Of a DNA stretch of 64,000 nucleotides, positions 36,055 through 43,853 are shown one piece after another. Source of the DNA: Ornithinimicrobium laminariae (lineage in GTDB: Bacteria; Actinomycetota; Actinomycetes; Actinomycetales; Dermatophilaceae); the NCBI RefSeq assembly GCF_019457945.1, contig NZ_JAHZSU010000005.1:22123-86122 (forward strand), in the 5' to 3' direction. Positions within the stretch are counted from its first letter, which is position 1. Each line of letters begins with the position of its first letter. The translations under genes and the position numbers were made by a program. Below the pieces are notes generated by a model that was given only the letters and a program-made list of their open reading frames with translations, did no database searches and was not told the DNA's origin.

Positions 36055-36279
36055 TCAGTCCTTCATCCCGCCGGACAGCAGGCGGATCAGATCACGCCGT
36101 TGGGCACCCCGCAGCGCGACGAAGTCTTGAATGAACTCCCGCTGACGGCAGTGATCCAGATAATGCTCGACCTGCCGGATGACCGCACACATGACCAAGA
36201 GCGCTAGCACCATGAGCGCGGTCTTGACCGTGCCCACTGAGACGGTCAGCACCTCGGCGACATCGATGAGCTCCTTCAT
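36055..36279 (-). CDS. Small single-helix membrane protein, 74 residues
   Basis: The start at 36279 has GGAGGGAG 7 bases upstream and is preferred over a longer frame to 36330. One hydrophobic helix (VGTVKTALMVLALLVMCAVI) is followed by an acidic/basic amphipathic C-terminus (QRREFIQDF-like, then RRDLIRLLSGGMKD). I do not recognise a family. It follows the HTH gene at 36438 in the same direction, with a hairpin (36316-36343) between them that could separate or attenuate transcription. Size and form would suit a plasmid-maintenance or stress peptide, but that is only a guess. Confidence 0.55.
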   Translation of the reverse strand: MKELIDVAEVLTVSVGTVKTALMVLALLVMCAVIRQVEHYLDHCRQREFIQDFVALRGAQRRDLIRLLSGGMKD

Positions 36280-36315
36280 CGGAAGCTCCCTCCTACCCGT
36301 TTCCGGGCATGACAA

Positions 36316-36343
36316 AGGCCCGGACAACAAAGCTGTCCGGGCC
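36316..36343 (-). terminator. Hairpin between HTH gene and small membrane protein gene
   Basis: AGGCCCGGAC (36316-36325) and GTCCGGGCCT (36334-36343) are perfect 10-base arms. On the minus strand the stem is followed by UUUGU, on the plus strand by GGUUU. It may act as a terminator or attenuator. Confidence 0.65.
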
Positions 36344-36437
36344 TAGTGGTTTAAAAGATTAGTTGGGGATAGAAAGCGAAGAGGGCATAGCTTCGCCTAG
36401 GGAGGCCTCAATGGACACCTCCCTCCGAGGAGTGGAA

Positions 36438-37124
36438 CTACGGCATCGGGTTCTTTCGACGCGGCTTGTAACCGCTCGCGCGAGCCCGAGTCAAGACATC
36501 GCCAAGACGGACGATGGATTCACGGTTGCGTCGACCATGAACACGGAGATGGCCGCGCCTGATCCAGGACCTGGCCGTCGAGCGGGCCACGCCGGCGACC
36601 TCCGCGGCCACTTGCACTGGCACCAGGGCATCGACGTCGGGCGTCCCGCGGGTCAAAGTGTGGGCCTGCAGCGGACCTTGGTAGCTGTGGAACGAACGTG
36701 TCTGGGCCAAGCGTTCAGCGGCAGCGGTGTGGACGTCCACGACACGGAAGGAGTACGTGTTGCCGAGGCGCCCCATTGGTTTCAGGTGTCCCCGGCGGAC
36801 CCACTGTCGGATCGTGGCGGGACGGACGCCGACGAGGTGAGCGGCCTCGCGGGTGAAGATGACCTGACGAGGAGGACGACGCACTAGGCGACCATGCCAA
36901 TCAGTGTGCTCGTGCCAGTCCTCGAATGATTCATGATGCTCGCGCCATGCCTGCGGAACGGCTTCCCGCTTGATCAGGCTCGGGTGCAGAGAGCGGGCCA
37001 GGACCACCTGGTCATCGGTGAGCGACTCCAGCGCGTTCCACACTTCGAAATTGCGTGCGCGCAGGAAGGCGAGAAGTTCTCGGCTGGTGACGCCGAGAAC
37101 GCGGGCTAGTTCGTACGCGCGCAT
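36438..37124 (-). CDS. DNA-binding protein with IF2_N-like and two MerR-type HTH domains
   Basis: A protein of 228 residues if started at MRAYELARVLGV (37124); no good ribosome site is seen, so a leaderless mRNA is possible. Residues 1-45 (YELARVLGVTSRELLAFL) look like the small IF2_N fold found at the front of initiation factor 2. Two HTH_17/excisionase-type domains follow: TREAAHLVGVRPATIRQWVR with GNTYSFRVVDV, and PVQVAAEVAGVARSTARSWI. Two binding heads suggest recognition of direct repeats. It stands about 600 bases from the repeat-rich region before parA, so a role in replication or partition control is plausible but unproven. Confidence 0.65.
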   Translation of the reverse strand: MRAYELARVLGVTSRELLAFLRARNFEVWNALESLTDDQVVLARSLHPSLIKREAVPQAWREHHESFEDWHEHTDWHGRLVRRPPRQVIFTREAAHLVGVRPATIRQWVRRGHLKPMGRLGNTYSFRVVDVHTAAAERLAQTRSFHSYQGPLQAHTLTRGTPDVDALVPVQVAAEVAGVARSTARSWIRRGHLRVHGRRNRESIVRLGDVLTRARASGYKPRRKNPMP

Positions 37125-37214
37125 TGATAGAGCATGACAGTGCATCAGATAGATGCGCTGAACGACTCGCCAGCAGGTGGGCCGATGAGAGCTGTTTATG
37201 CTGTTGGGAACGCC

Positions 37215-37244
37215 AAAAGCCCCGACCTGTGGATCGGGGCTTTT
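37215..37244. terminator. Strong bidirectional terminator
   Basis: AAAAGCCCCGA (37215-37225) and TCGGGGCTTTT (37234-37244) are perfect 11-base arms with an 8-base loop. Each strand ends in a U-run. It insulates the HTH gene promoter from the parA side. Confidence 0.9.
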
Positions 37245-37734
37245 ACTGTTTGAGGGTGTAGTTCTCCCCAATACGGTCATACTAGCACGTACTAATTTGA
37301 GGGGAGCATGCGTCGTGCACCGAACTATGCGGCGGAAGCGCAGGCGTGCCGCGCACACGAAAGGCCGTCGAGCCACGGGTGCTGGGTCGAATGCCAAAGC
37401 GCGGTCAGGTTCACCGGAATAAGCAGTTCCTCATAGCTTGCGGGTCCAGCGACTTCGCGACCCCCTACCCACGCGAGTACATCAAAGAACAAACTACCCC
37501 GCGCGCCACCAACAGCCAGCATCCCTTTGCCCACGTGCTGCCAGCGCGCCCGGTCCTGCCGAGCGGCTACCCGAAGACTAAACCCCCATGCCGCTTCCCC
37601 ACCAACAAAGCCAGCCGGTCTAGACAAGTAAGAAACACTCGCGCAGTGACTGTGTCACTTGGCGGACCGTGCTCGCGAATGTAGTTATCGGCGCCATGCC
37701 ATCGTGCAGTGGTCGGTAGAGGCAGCGGCCAATG
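37245..37734. other. Non-coding stretch before the partition locus
   Basis: Two overlapping frames of about 100 codons (one per strand) cross this stretch, but neither has a ribosome site or a recognisable motif. A palindrome AGTGAC-tgt-GTCACT is near 37645. The stretch could hold part of a replication origin; nothing diagnostic is visible. Confidence 0.35.
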
Positions 37735-37770
37735 GACGCTAATGCGCACGATAATGCAGACGCTAATGCA
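37735..37770 (+). repeat. Three 12-base iteron-like repeats
   Basis: GACGCTAATGCG, CACGATAATGCA and GACGCTAATGCA follow each other without gaps. The core GCTAATGCGC recurs in inverted orientation at 39412-39421, after the parB-like gene. These are candidate partition or replication-protein sites. Confidence 0.6.
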
Positions 37771-37772
37771 GG

Positions 37773-37988
37773 GCGTCATGCGAAAAACAATGCGGGCGCT
37801 ATAGCGCGACTCAAGGCTGTTGCTAGTACATGCATTTTTATGCGCGGTAAGGCAATTGATGACGCGTGCGCTGCTGCTTGCACTGGTGTACAGCGTCATG
37901 CGAAAAACAATGCTGGCGTCATGGCGCGCCTCAAGGCCCAGCGTTAGCGTCTACGGCAAGATGTGCGTTATGGCAATTAATGACGCGT
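37773..37988 (+). repeat. Duplicated ~95-base unit before and into parA
   Basis: Unit 1 (37773-37867) and unit 2 (37893-37988) both begin GCGTCATGCGAAAAACAATG. Both contain a GCGCG-n-CTCAAGGC block and end GGCAATTRATGACGCGT. Unit 1 holds a perfect palindrome GCGCTATAGCGC (37796-37807). Unit 2 ends in the first codons of parA. The frame across both encodes a repeated Arg-His-Ala-Lys-Asn-Asn-Ala-Gly peptide, but it is more likely a centromere/operator than a gene. Confidence 0.65.
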
Positions 37989-38881
37989 TGACGCGTGTAG
38001 TGACAGTGGGGAACGGCAAGGGTGGTGTGGGTAAAAGCACGACTGCTTGCAATGTGGCTGGGCTGGCAGCGGTCGCCGGGTGGCGAGTGTTGTTGGTGGA
38101 CTTTGACCCTCAGGGCAATGCTGGCCACATCTTGGGCTACACCTGGAAGGGCCAATCTGACGGTGGCCAGCACTTGGTCGACACCCTGATGAACGGCAGC
38201 CCGCTAACGCCTTCGCTACTGGAAGTGCGGCCCAACCTGGATGTTGTTGCGGGGGGAGAGGCGCTGGACACGCTCGAGGACGTCTTAACTGGACGTTTGA
38301 AGCGTGGCCAGGACATTCATGAGTTGTTCGCGGATTCCTTGGCTGCAGTGGCTGGAGATTATGACCTCGTCATCGTCGATACTCCACCGACACGTCCCTT
38401 ATTGCTCAGGCTCGCGCTTGGTGCTACGCGCTGGATCGTTGTCCCGACGAGGCCAGGAAGGACGAGTGTCGAAGGGTTGCGTGCGCTTGCCGGTGAGATC
38501 ACCGCGGCTCGGCAAATGAATCCAGACCTAGAACTTCTTGGGGCCCTGCTTTACGACGTTGAGACCAACGCGACAGTCATCAGGCGCAACGCGATTGAGG
38601 ACATCACCTCAGTTCTTGGGGGAGCGGCCCCAGTGTTCACGAACGTCATCCGTCATGCGCTGTCTCCGGTGGTGGAGTCTGAGGAGAAGGGGCTCCTAAT
38701 CCACGAGGTGGCCGAGCAGGTTGATAGCGCCGAGCCGTATTGGAAGGCACTGCAAGACGGCCGCAAGCCTGTCCGCGTTCCAGGCTCCGCTCCTGCACTA
38801 GCTGAAGACTTTGTGCTCCTAACTCAAGAGATCCTGACGGCTATTGATGTCCATGAGAAAGAAATGGGTGTTTCCGCATGA
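37961..38881 (+). CDS. parA: ParA-type partition ATPase
   Basis: A protein of 306 residues from ATG at 37961 (303 if from 37970). The deviant Walker A KGGVGKST (VVTVGNGKGGVGKSTTACN) is near residue 18. Then come LLVDFDPQGNAGHILGY (Walker A'), YDLVIVDTPPTRPLLLRLAL (Walker B) and IVVPTRPGRTSVEGLRAL. It binds the nucleoid in the ATP form and moves the plasmid through its centromere-binding partner. The gene has no N-terminal HTH, so the operon is probably controlled by the partner or by the upstream repeats. It overlaps the next gene by four bases (ATGA). Confidence 0.93.
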   Translation: MCVMAINDALTRVVTVGNGKGGVGKSTTACNVAGLAAVAGWRVLLVDFDPQGNAGHILGYTWKGQSDGGQHLVDTLMNGSPLTPSLLEVRPNLDVVAGGEALDTLEDVLTGRLKRGQDIHELFADSLAAVAGDYDLVIVDTPPTRPLLLRLALGATRWIVVPTRPGRTSVEGLRALAGEITAARQMNPDLELLGALLYDVETNATVIRRNAIEDITSVLGGAAPVFTNVIRHALSPVVESEEKGLLIHEVAEQVDSAEPYWKALQDGRKPVRVPGSAPALAEDFVLLTQEILTAIDVHEKEMGVSA

Positions 38882-39408
38882 GCACCGAACGTGCACCTCT
38901 GGCTGCTGTCCCCGGCCTATCGCGAACAGCGAAAGTACCGCCACCCCCACCGCGACGTCCGCGCCCGCAGCCAACGGAGCAAGAGCGTGACAACGTTCGA
39001 CCCGCAAAAGCAGAGCCCGCGCAAGTAGCTGTGAAGAAGCCTGCCTCTCTGGCAAGCGAGAAGGTTGTGGCCGTCACGCTTTCGTTACCGGTTTCGCTCA
39101 TAACCCAAGTTAAAGCTCACGCTAGGGGAGAGGGGATCACTCAGCCAGACCTCCTCATGGATGCGCTCAGCGCCACTCATACGCAACTAACCGACCTGCT
39201 CACCGCTGCGACCAGCCAGCCCACATCAGATGGTCTGTTCGTACGTCGAGGCGTTAAGCCACAGGTCGCAGAACAATTCGGGACACTGTCACTACGACTT
39301 CTCTCGCCCAATCTCGAAGCTATCGACGCGCTCAAGGTTGAGCATGAAGCGCCATCTCGATCCGCGCTATGCGCCACAGCTTTGAGGGCTTACTTTGATG
39401 TGCGTTAG
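38878..39408 (+). CDS. ParB-like centromere-binding partner (RHH-like)
   Basis: A protein of 176 residues. A disordered Pro/Arg-rich N-terminus (about 60 residues) could contain the ParA-stimulating segment. Around residues 62-105, VVAVTLSLPVSLITQVKAHA followed by ITQPDLLMDAL resembles a ribbon-helix-helix fold. The C-terminal part (PSRSALCATALRAYFDV) may be a second such fold. It does not look like the canonical large ParB with a CTPase core. The assignment rests on translational overlap with parA and size. It probably binds the repeats at 37735-37988 and represses the operon. Confidence 0.7.
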   Translation: MSTERAPLAAVPGLSRTAKVPPPPPRRPRPQPTEQERDNVRPAKAEPAQVAVKKPASLASEKVVAVTLSLPVSLITQVKAHARGEGITQPDLLMDALSATHTQLTDLLTAATSQPTSDGLFVRRGVKPQVAEQFGTLSLRLLSPNLEAIDALKVEHEAPSRSALCATALRAYFDVR

Positions 39409-39411
39409 TTA

Positions 39412-39421
39412 GCGCATTAGC
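39412..39421 (-). repeat. Inverted copy of the GCTAATGCGC iteron core
   Basis: GCGCATTAGC on the plus strand is the exact reverse complement of the 10-base core at 37738-37747. It lies 3 bases after the parB-like gene, within a slightly longer TTAGCGCATTAGCGCA repeat. The same sites thus bracket the par genes. Confidence 0.5.
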
Positions 39422-39502
39422 GCACGCCCTAGTGCTTAGTGTGTAGCTATCGGTCCGGCTGTCTTTTAATGCGATCGTTTGTCGCTTGGGCTCGTTCTCT
39501 GA

Positions 39503-39982
39503 GTGAGAATGGTTGCAGCAAGTGGTGACTACAGAAGGGGCCTTCCCATCAAAATAGGTATGACATTCGTGGCCGTGGTTGCTGTGCTTCTCTCTGGATG
39601 CGCAAGTCAAGAAGCGCCACCCACAACGATTCCCCCGGTGCCAGAGGGCTTCTTTAACGACGCGCCGGCGGTTGACGACGCGCCTACAGAAGTGTTGCCT
39701 GAAGCGGCGCAGGTGAAGACGCTCACTGATGGGCAAGCCCTGGCCATTTTCAATGAATATCCGGAAATAAACGGTGAGCCTGACAGCGAGATCGAGCAGT
39801 TCGCAGACAGTTTTTGTGACCTCTTCGAAATCTCCGGATTTTATGCGGTCGGTCATATAATGGAATTGTCGATCGAGAATGGCGCTTCTGAGGAGACAGC
39901 TCGCGAGCTGATGATTTATTCCACCGCATGGAAGTGTCCCACCTGGACTTCGACGGCTAGAGTCGCGCCTTACCCGCCCTGA
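39503..39982 (+). CDS. Small secreted lipoprotein (DUF732-like)
   Basis: A protein of 159 residues. The signal has a basic n-region (YRRGLPIK), a hydrophobic core and a lipobox LLSGC. The mature part is acidic, with FCDLFEISGFYAVGHIM and ENGASEETARELMIYSTAWKCP. Two Cys flank a helix pair, as in DUF732-type secreted actinobacterial proteins. The start is uncertain (39503, 39509 or 39560); the longer forms give a better signal peptide. No operon partner is evident. The role is unknown, though small lipoproteins are common in plasmid transfer regions. Confidence 0.65.
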   Translation: MRMVAASGDYRRGLPIKIGMTFVAVVAVLLSGCASQEAPPTTIPPVPEGFFNDAPAVDDAPTEVLPEAAQVKTLTDGQALAIFNEYPEINGEPDSEIEQFADSFCDLFEISGFYAVGHIMELSIENGASEETARELMIYSTAWKCPTWTSTARVAPYPP

Positions 39983-40125
39983 GAACTTCCGCGGCGTTAC
40001 TTATGCGATTTCCCGGGAATGACTCTTGAGGAAAGACAACAACCCAGATAGGCCGTGCTGCGTCGGGAGTTCGCTGCAACCTGTCGAGATCGGCTCGATG
40101 CTTTACCCGGCCGCTAGAGTGGCCC

Positions 40126-40563
40126 GTGATGTTCGACAGGCCAACCATCCGCCCCGATGCTCTTCGCCATGCCCGGGAGGCAGCGGGCCTGACCCAGCAT
40201 CAACTGGCTGTGCGGCTCGAGCTTTCTGGAGGGGAGCGAGTCTCGAGTTGGGAAACGGGCCGCGTTCAACCTCACTTCGCGCAACTACGAAACCTGAGCG
40301 TAGTTTTAGGCATTTCGATCGCCGACCTTCTTGACCTGCCTGATGGCGGGCTAAGTCTGAGGTTGATGCGGTTACGCACAGGGTTGGAGATATCAGAGTT
40401 GGCCAAGAATGTCGGCGTTTCTAGCCGTACAGTGCGGCGGTGGGAAGAGGGGGAGTACCGCCGTTTGCCTGCTGAATCTCGCCAAGCGGACCTGGCCCAA
40501 GCGCTGCTCGTTTCACCGGCCATAGTCCGGGAAGCGTTGCTCGCCAACGGCAGCAACGAGTAG
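40126..40563 (+). CDS. Tandem XRE-type HTH regulator
   Basis: A protein of 145 residues (GTG at 40126 or ATG at 40129). There are two Cro/C1-type helix-turn-helix domains in a row: ALRHAREAAGLTQHQLAVRL followed by ERVSSWETGRVQPHFAQL, and LMRLRTGLEISELAKNVGVS followed by SRTVRRWEEGEYRRL. A TAGAGT box at 40115-40120 places the likely start point at or next to the start codon, so the mRNA may be leaderless. No ligand domain is present. It probably regulates the transfer genes to its right or its own gene. Confidence 0.85.
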   Translation: MMFDRPTIRPDALRHAREAAGLTQHQLAVRLELSGGERVSSWETGRVQPHFAQLRNLSVVLGISIADLLDLPDGGLSLRLMRLRTGLEISELAKNVGVSSRTVRRWEEGEYRRLPAESRQADLAQALLVSPAIVREALLANGSNE

Positions 40564-40650
40564 TAGTGACCAATATCGCTTAGACCGGGGGTAGGTCGGG
40601 GCGCTAGCCTGCATGAGGCGGGCATACACAAGTTCGGGGTAGTCACGAAA

Positions 40651-40659
40651 TTATCCACA
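40651..40659 (+). other. Perfect DnaA-box sequence
   Basis: TTATCCACA matches the DnaA-box consensus. It is a single copy, about 90 bases after the tandem-HTH gene and 1.2 kb from the par locus. Alone it does not prove an origin. Confidence 0.35.
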
Positions 40660-40762
40660 CACCAACGTGGCACAACAAAGATAGCGGTATCGTGTCCACT
40701 AAGTGTTTGATCCTATGGGGCGAGTTCTGTGGCCTATGAGTAGTGACAGAAGGGGAATCGTG

Positions 40763-41377
40763 ATGAAGCATGCGAGTAGCCGAGCGAAGAGGACCTGCGT
40801 CGTAGGTGCCGTGCTGTTGCTCGGCCTAGCCGGATGTACCGGAGACAGCAGCGAGTCGGGTGAGGCCGTAGCTACCGCAACGCCTGATGAGGTACGGGCC
40901 ACGTCCGTAGCGCCGACAGCCGAAGACCCCACGACTGAAGAACCCTCCCCGGCTACGCCCACCTATGCCAACGAGAACGAAGAAGCCGCGGCACAAGCAG
41001 TGATCGATCTCTGGACGGTCATTGACGAGGTAAGGCAGGATCCGGAGGCATCTCCTGGTGAGATGGCCGAAGTTTCCTCGGGACAAGCATTTGACCAGTG
41101 GACTCTCACTCTTCAGCAAGATCAGCAAGACGGGTTTGTGTTCGCAGGAAACACCATCGTGGAGATCGAAAGCGTCACCGAGTTGGGTGAGCCCGGAACC
41201 TACAAGGTTGTTGCTTGTATGGATATTTCCGACCTAAGTATAAATGGCGAGTATCTCGACCGAAGCGCCTCAGGGGGAGATTTTCAGCGAGCCACGTTTG
41301 CAACCAGTTTTGACGAAACTCGCGGCAAAGTGGTCGTGATCGAATCTCCGTTGGAGTACGAGCCATGCGCTCCATAG
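40763..41377 (+). CDS. Secreted lipoprotein at the head of the transfer region
   Basis: A protein of 204 residues; the ATG at 40763 has AGAAGGGG upstream. The signal peptide ends in the lipobox LLGLAGCTGD, and a Thr/Pro/Glu-rich spacer follows. The domain from about residue 75 (ENEEAAAQAVIDLWTVIDEV) to the end resembles small NTF2/VirB8-like extracytoplasmic proteins of actinobacterial conjugation clusters (GTYKVVACMDISDLSINGE). It overlaps the next gene by 13 bases. It is likely a surface-exposed part of the transfer machinery or pilus; the family is not certain. Confidence 0.7.
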   Translation: MKHASSRAKRTCVVGAVLLLGLAGCTGDSSESGEAVATATPDEVRATSVAPTAEDPTTEEPSPATPTYANENEEAAAQAVIDLWTVIDEVRQDPEASPGEMAEVSSGQAFDQWTLTLQQDQQDGFVFAGNTIVEIESVTELGEPGTYKVVACMDISDLSINGEYLDRSASGGDFQRATFATSFDETRGKVVVIESPLEYEPCAP

Positions 41378-42288
41378 CGTCTTTGACGCTCAGTACATTC
41401 TTCCTGCTGTGTGGATCCCTTCAAGCGATCGCACAGACGGAGCCTGTCGTGTGCCCGGCGGGGCAAGAATGGGACAGCTTTTCTCAGACATGTCGAATTG
41501 TTGCGGGTGGCGGCGGCGTTCTGAATCCCGGTGTGGTTCTGCCGGGCAATCCCGGCAACGATCCAGGGGGCGCTCCTTTGCCGTGTACTCGTGGGGGCGG
41601 AGAGGTTGTTCCTTGCACCTTGGGTGGGTACACGTGGGTGCAGGGCCAGGGGGAGTACTTCAGGCTGCTGAGCGCAGACCCTGACGATGGGAACGAGAAC
41701 TGGGAGGGGCGCACTGATGGTGCCCTCTATCAAGTGGGCTATTTGTCGGTAGATGGTAGCGCTGTGCTCCCTGGGCCGACAGTCATGTGGATGGATACCG
41801 AGCCGTGGGTCGCGATTCCTGATCCTCGGGTGTTGGCGGAACAAGCCGTTGCCTCAATGGGGTTTCGTGCGGTCGATATTGGCATTGTGCCGGAGGACTC
41901 ACCCGAGAGCCTAGGGACGATTGGGTTGCCACAATGGATGTGGGTTGAGGATCCGGGTGAGAGCACGACGGGTCCGATTACTCGCAGCGCTTCTGTAGGT
42001 GGATACACCGTGACTGCTACGGGTGTTCTGGACCGGATTGAGTGGGAGATGGGTGACGGCAACGTCGTCACCTGTTCGGGTCCGGGCACTCCTTACGCCG
42101 ATTCGTATGGGGCCTCTGATTCTCCGACGTGTGGCCACCGGTATGAGCAGCAGGGCACGTATGACGTGAATGCCACGTCGTATTGGGTGATTTCGTGGTC
42201 GGGCATGGGGCAGTCAGGGACGATTCCTTTGGACTTCTCAAATTCGACGACCATCCGTATGGGTGAGGTTCAGGTGTTGGTGCAGTGA
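41365..42288 (+). CDS. Secreted Tad/transfer-associated protein
   Basis: A protein of 307 residues. It has a signal peptide ending near LQAIAQ, then a Cys-containing Gly/Pro-rich segment. The domain that follows includes LAEQAVASMGFRAVDIGIVP, GTIGLPQWMWVEDPG, TVTATGVLDRIEWEMGDG and a closing GEVQVLVQ. I recognise this pattern from conserved actinobacterial exported proteins that precede SAF, TadZ and TadA genes. The middle part looks like a PKD-type beta-sandwich (WEMGDGNVVTC...CGHRYEQQGTYDV). It has no enzymatic motif and is probably part of the extracytoplasmic pilus assembly. Confidence 0.75.
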   Translation: MRSIASLTLSTFFLLCGSLQAIAQTEPVVCPAGQEWDSFSQTCRIVAGGGGVLNPGVVLPGNPGNDPGGAPLPCTRGGGEVVPCTLGGYTWVQGQGEYFRLLSADPDDGNENWEGRTDGALYQVGYLSVDGSAVLPGPTVMWMDTEPWVAIPDPRVLAEQAVASMGFRAVDIGIVPEDSPESLGTIGLPQWMWVEDPGESTTGPITRSASVGGYTVTATGVLDRIEWEMGDGNVVTCSGPGTPYADSYGASDSPTCGHRYEQQGTYDVNATSYWVISWSGMGQSGTIPLDFSNSTTIRMGEVQVLVQ

Positions 42289-42358
42289 AACGGAAACTGG
42301 AACTAGACGTGGTTGATGCACGACTGACGGGCGCTGTGCCTTTGGGAGGGGTTTTGTG

Positions 42359-43063
42359 ATGGCTCGGTTTTCTAAGAAGGGGGCTGCTGGTGGGGCCACC
42401 CTCGTTGCGGAGGCTCCTGGCGAGGACGCGAGCGTGGCTGCTGACCCCATGGTTGCGGCACCACCGAAGCTTCGTCGCCGGCCGATGGTGATGCTGAGCG
42501 GTGTTTTGATTGTTGTTCTGGGTGCGCTACTGGCTGTGTGGGCCTTTGTCGCAACCTCAGAAACCACGGAGGTTGTGGCTGTCCGTGAAGCGGTGACGCG
42601 CGGCGAGACGATTAGCGCTGAAGATTTGATGACGGTGCAGATCACGACGGACCCTGCTTTACAGACGGTTCCCGGGGCGGACCTGCAGGACTATGTGGGG
42701 GCGCGTGCCGCGCAGGACGTTGCTGGCGGGTCTTTGCTCACTCCAGGTGTGGTGACCGACGAGGTTGTCCCGGAGAACGGTAGATCCGTGGTGGGTTTGG
42801 AACTGACTCCGGCTTTGATGCCGGGTGAGCCGCTCTTGGTGGGAGACTCCGTGTCTATCGTCGCGACAGCGGGCCAACAGGGAGACCCGGGCGCCGTGGG
42901 CGATGACCTGGTTTTCGGTGCTGAGGTTGTGGGTGTCATTCCCGCTGCTGAACTCGGCACTAGCGTGATCTCTGTCAATATCCCAGCTGAGGAGGCTGCT
43001 GAGGTTGCTCGGTGGGCTGCCAGCGGCCGCGTGGCCTTGGTCCTGGAAAGCAGGGAGGGCTAA
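42359..43063 (+). CDS. SAF-domain membrane protein (CpaB-like)
   Basis: A protein of 234 residues. The ATG at 42359 (or GTG at 42356) follows GGGAGGGG. A cytoplasmic N-terminus and one membrane helix (MVMLSGVLIVVLGALLAVWA) precede an SAF domain, with AVTRGETISAEDLMTVQIT and ARAAQDVAGGSLLTPGVVT. CpaB/RcpC proteins of this type stabilise or channel the growing Flp pilus outside the membrane. It is the first recognisable gene of the Tad cluster and lies 4 bases before tadZ. Confidence 0.85.
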   Translation: MARFSKKGAAGGATLVAEAPGEDASVAADPMVAAPPKLRRRPMVMLSGVLIVVLGALLAVWAFVATSETTEVVAVREAVTRGETISAEDLMTVQITTDPALQTVPGADLQDYVGARAAQDVAGGSLLTPGVVTDEVVPENGRSVVGLELTPALMPGEPLLVGDSVSIVATAGQQGDPGAVGDDLVFGAEVVGVIPAAELGTSVISVNIPAEEAAEVARWAASGRVALVLESREG

Positions 43064-43067
43064 CGCC

Positions 43068-43853
43068 ATGGCGGTTATCGCTTTGTGCTCTGCTTCCGGC
43101 TCGCCGGGGGTCACAACGACGGCTGTCGGTTTGGCTTTGTCGTGGACACGCCCCTCGGTCCTGGTCGAAGCAGACCCTACGGGGGGCTCGCCCATCCTGG
43201 CGGGATACCTGCGCGCCCAAGTGTCACCCCCGGATGCGATGACTGAACTGTCGATCGCGCAGCAACAGGGCCGGCTAAGGGATGAGATTCCGCAGACGGT
43301 GTTGCCGCTGCCAGATTCCAAGGTCTCCTTGCTTCCTGGCGTGCGGTCACATGTGCAAGGCAGCAGTCTGATCGGGCTCTGGGATGAGCTGCTGGCTGCT
43401 TTGAAGGGACTGGATTCCACGGGTCAGGACGCGATCGTGGACTTGGGCCGGCTAGGTCTGGCTGGGGCCGCGACCCCGGTGTTGTACGGCGCGGACCTGA
43501 CGTTGGTGGTGTGTCGCTCGGACGTGGTCTCCCTGTCGGGGGCAAGGTCTTGGTTGGCGACGTTGCGCGCAGAGTTTGAAGAGTTTGGTGCTGGGACATC
43601 ACTGGGGTTGCTGCTGGTGGGCCCAGGCCAGCCCTATTCGGCCAAGGAAGTTTCGTCGGTGTTGGGTGTGCCCGTGGTGGCAACGATCGCGTGGGACCCC
43701 AAGACTGCGCCGGTGTTTCGTGATGGTGAGCGGGTGCGCAAGTTTGAATCGAGCACGTTGGTTCGTAGTTTGCGCGCAGCTCAAGAGTCAATGACTGACG
43801 TGGTCAAAGCGAATGCCGCGGCGCTCAACGACATGAGGGGAGAGACGCGATGA
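43068..43853 (+). CDS. tadZ: TadZ/CpaE-like ParA-family ATPase
   Basis: A protein of 261 residues; the start at 43068 has AGGGAGGG upstream, while a longer frame is in the shadow of the SAF gene. The P-loop is deviant: CSASGSPGVTTTAVGLAL, without the usual Lys pair. Next come VLVEADPTGGSPILAGYLR, AIVDLGRLGLAG and LTLVVCRSDVVSLSGARSW. TadZ localises the secretion ATPase and the pilus platform at the cell pole. The ATGA overlap with tadA supports direct cooperation. The altered P-loop is common in the family and may mean nucleotide binding without turnover. Confidence 0.88.
   Translation: MAVIALCSASGSPGVTTTAVGLALSWTRPSVLVEADPTGGSPILAGYLRAQVSPPDAMTELSIAQQQGRLRDEIPQTVLPLPDSKVSLLPGVRSHVQGSSLIGLWDELLAALKGLDSTGQDAIVDLGRLGLAGAATPVLYGADLTLVVCRSDVVSLSGARSWLATLRAEFEEFGAGTSLGLLLVGPGQPYSAKEVSSVLGVPVVATIAWDPKTAPVFRDGERVRKFESSTLVRSLRAAQESMTDVVKANAAALNDMRGETR

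Noticed and set aside
37325..37684. Two overlapping frames of about 100 codons on opposite strands
   Set aside because: Neither has a ribosome site, a motif or neighbours that suggest coupling.
37732..37947. 71-codon frame spanning the duplicated unit before parA
   Set aside because: Its repeated peptide is explained by the DNA duplication, and the position in front of parA suits a centromere/operator better.
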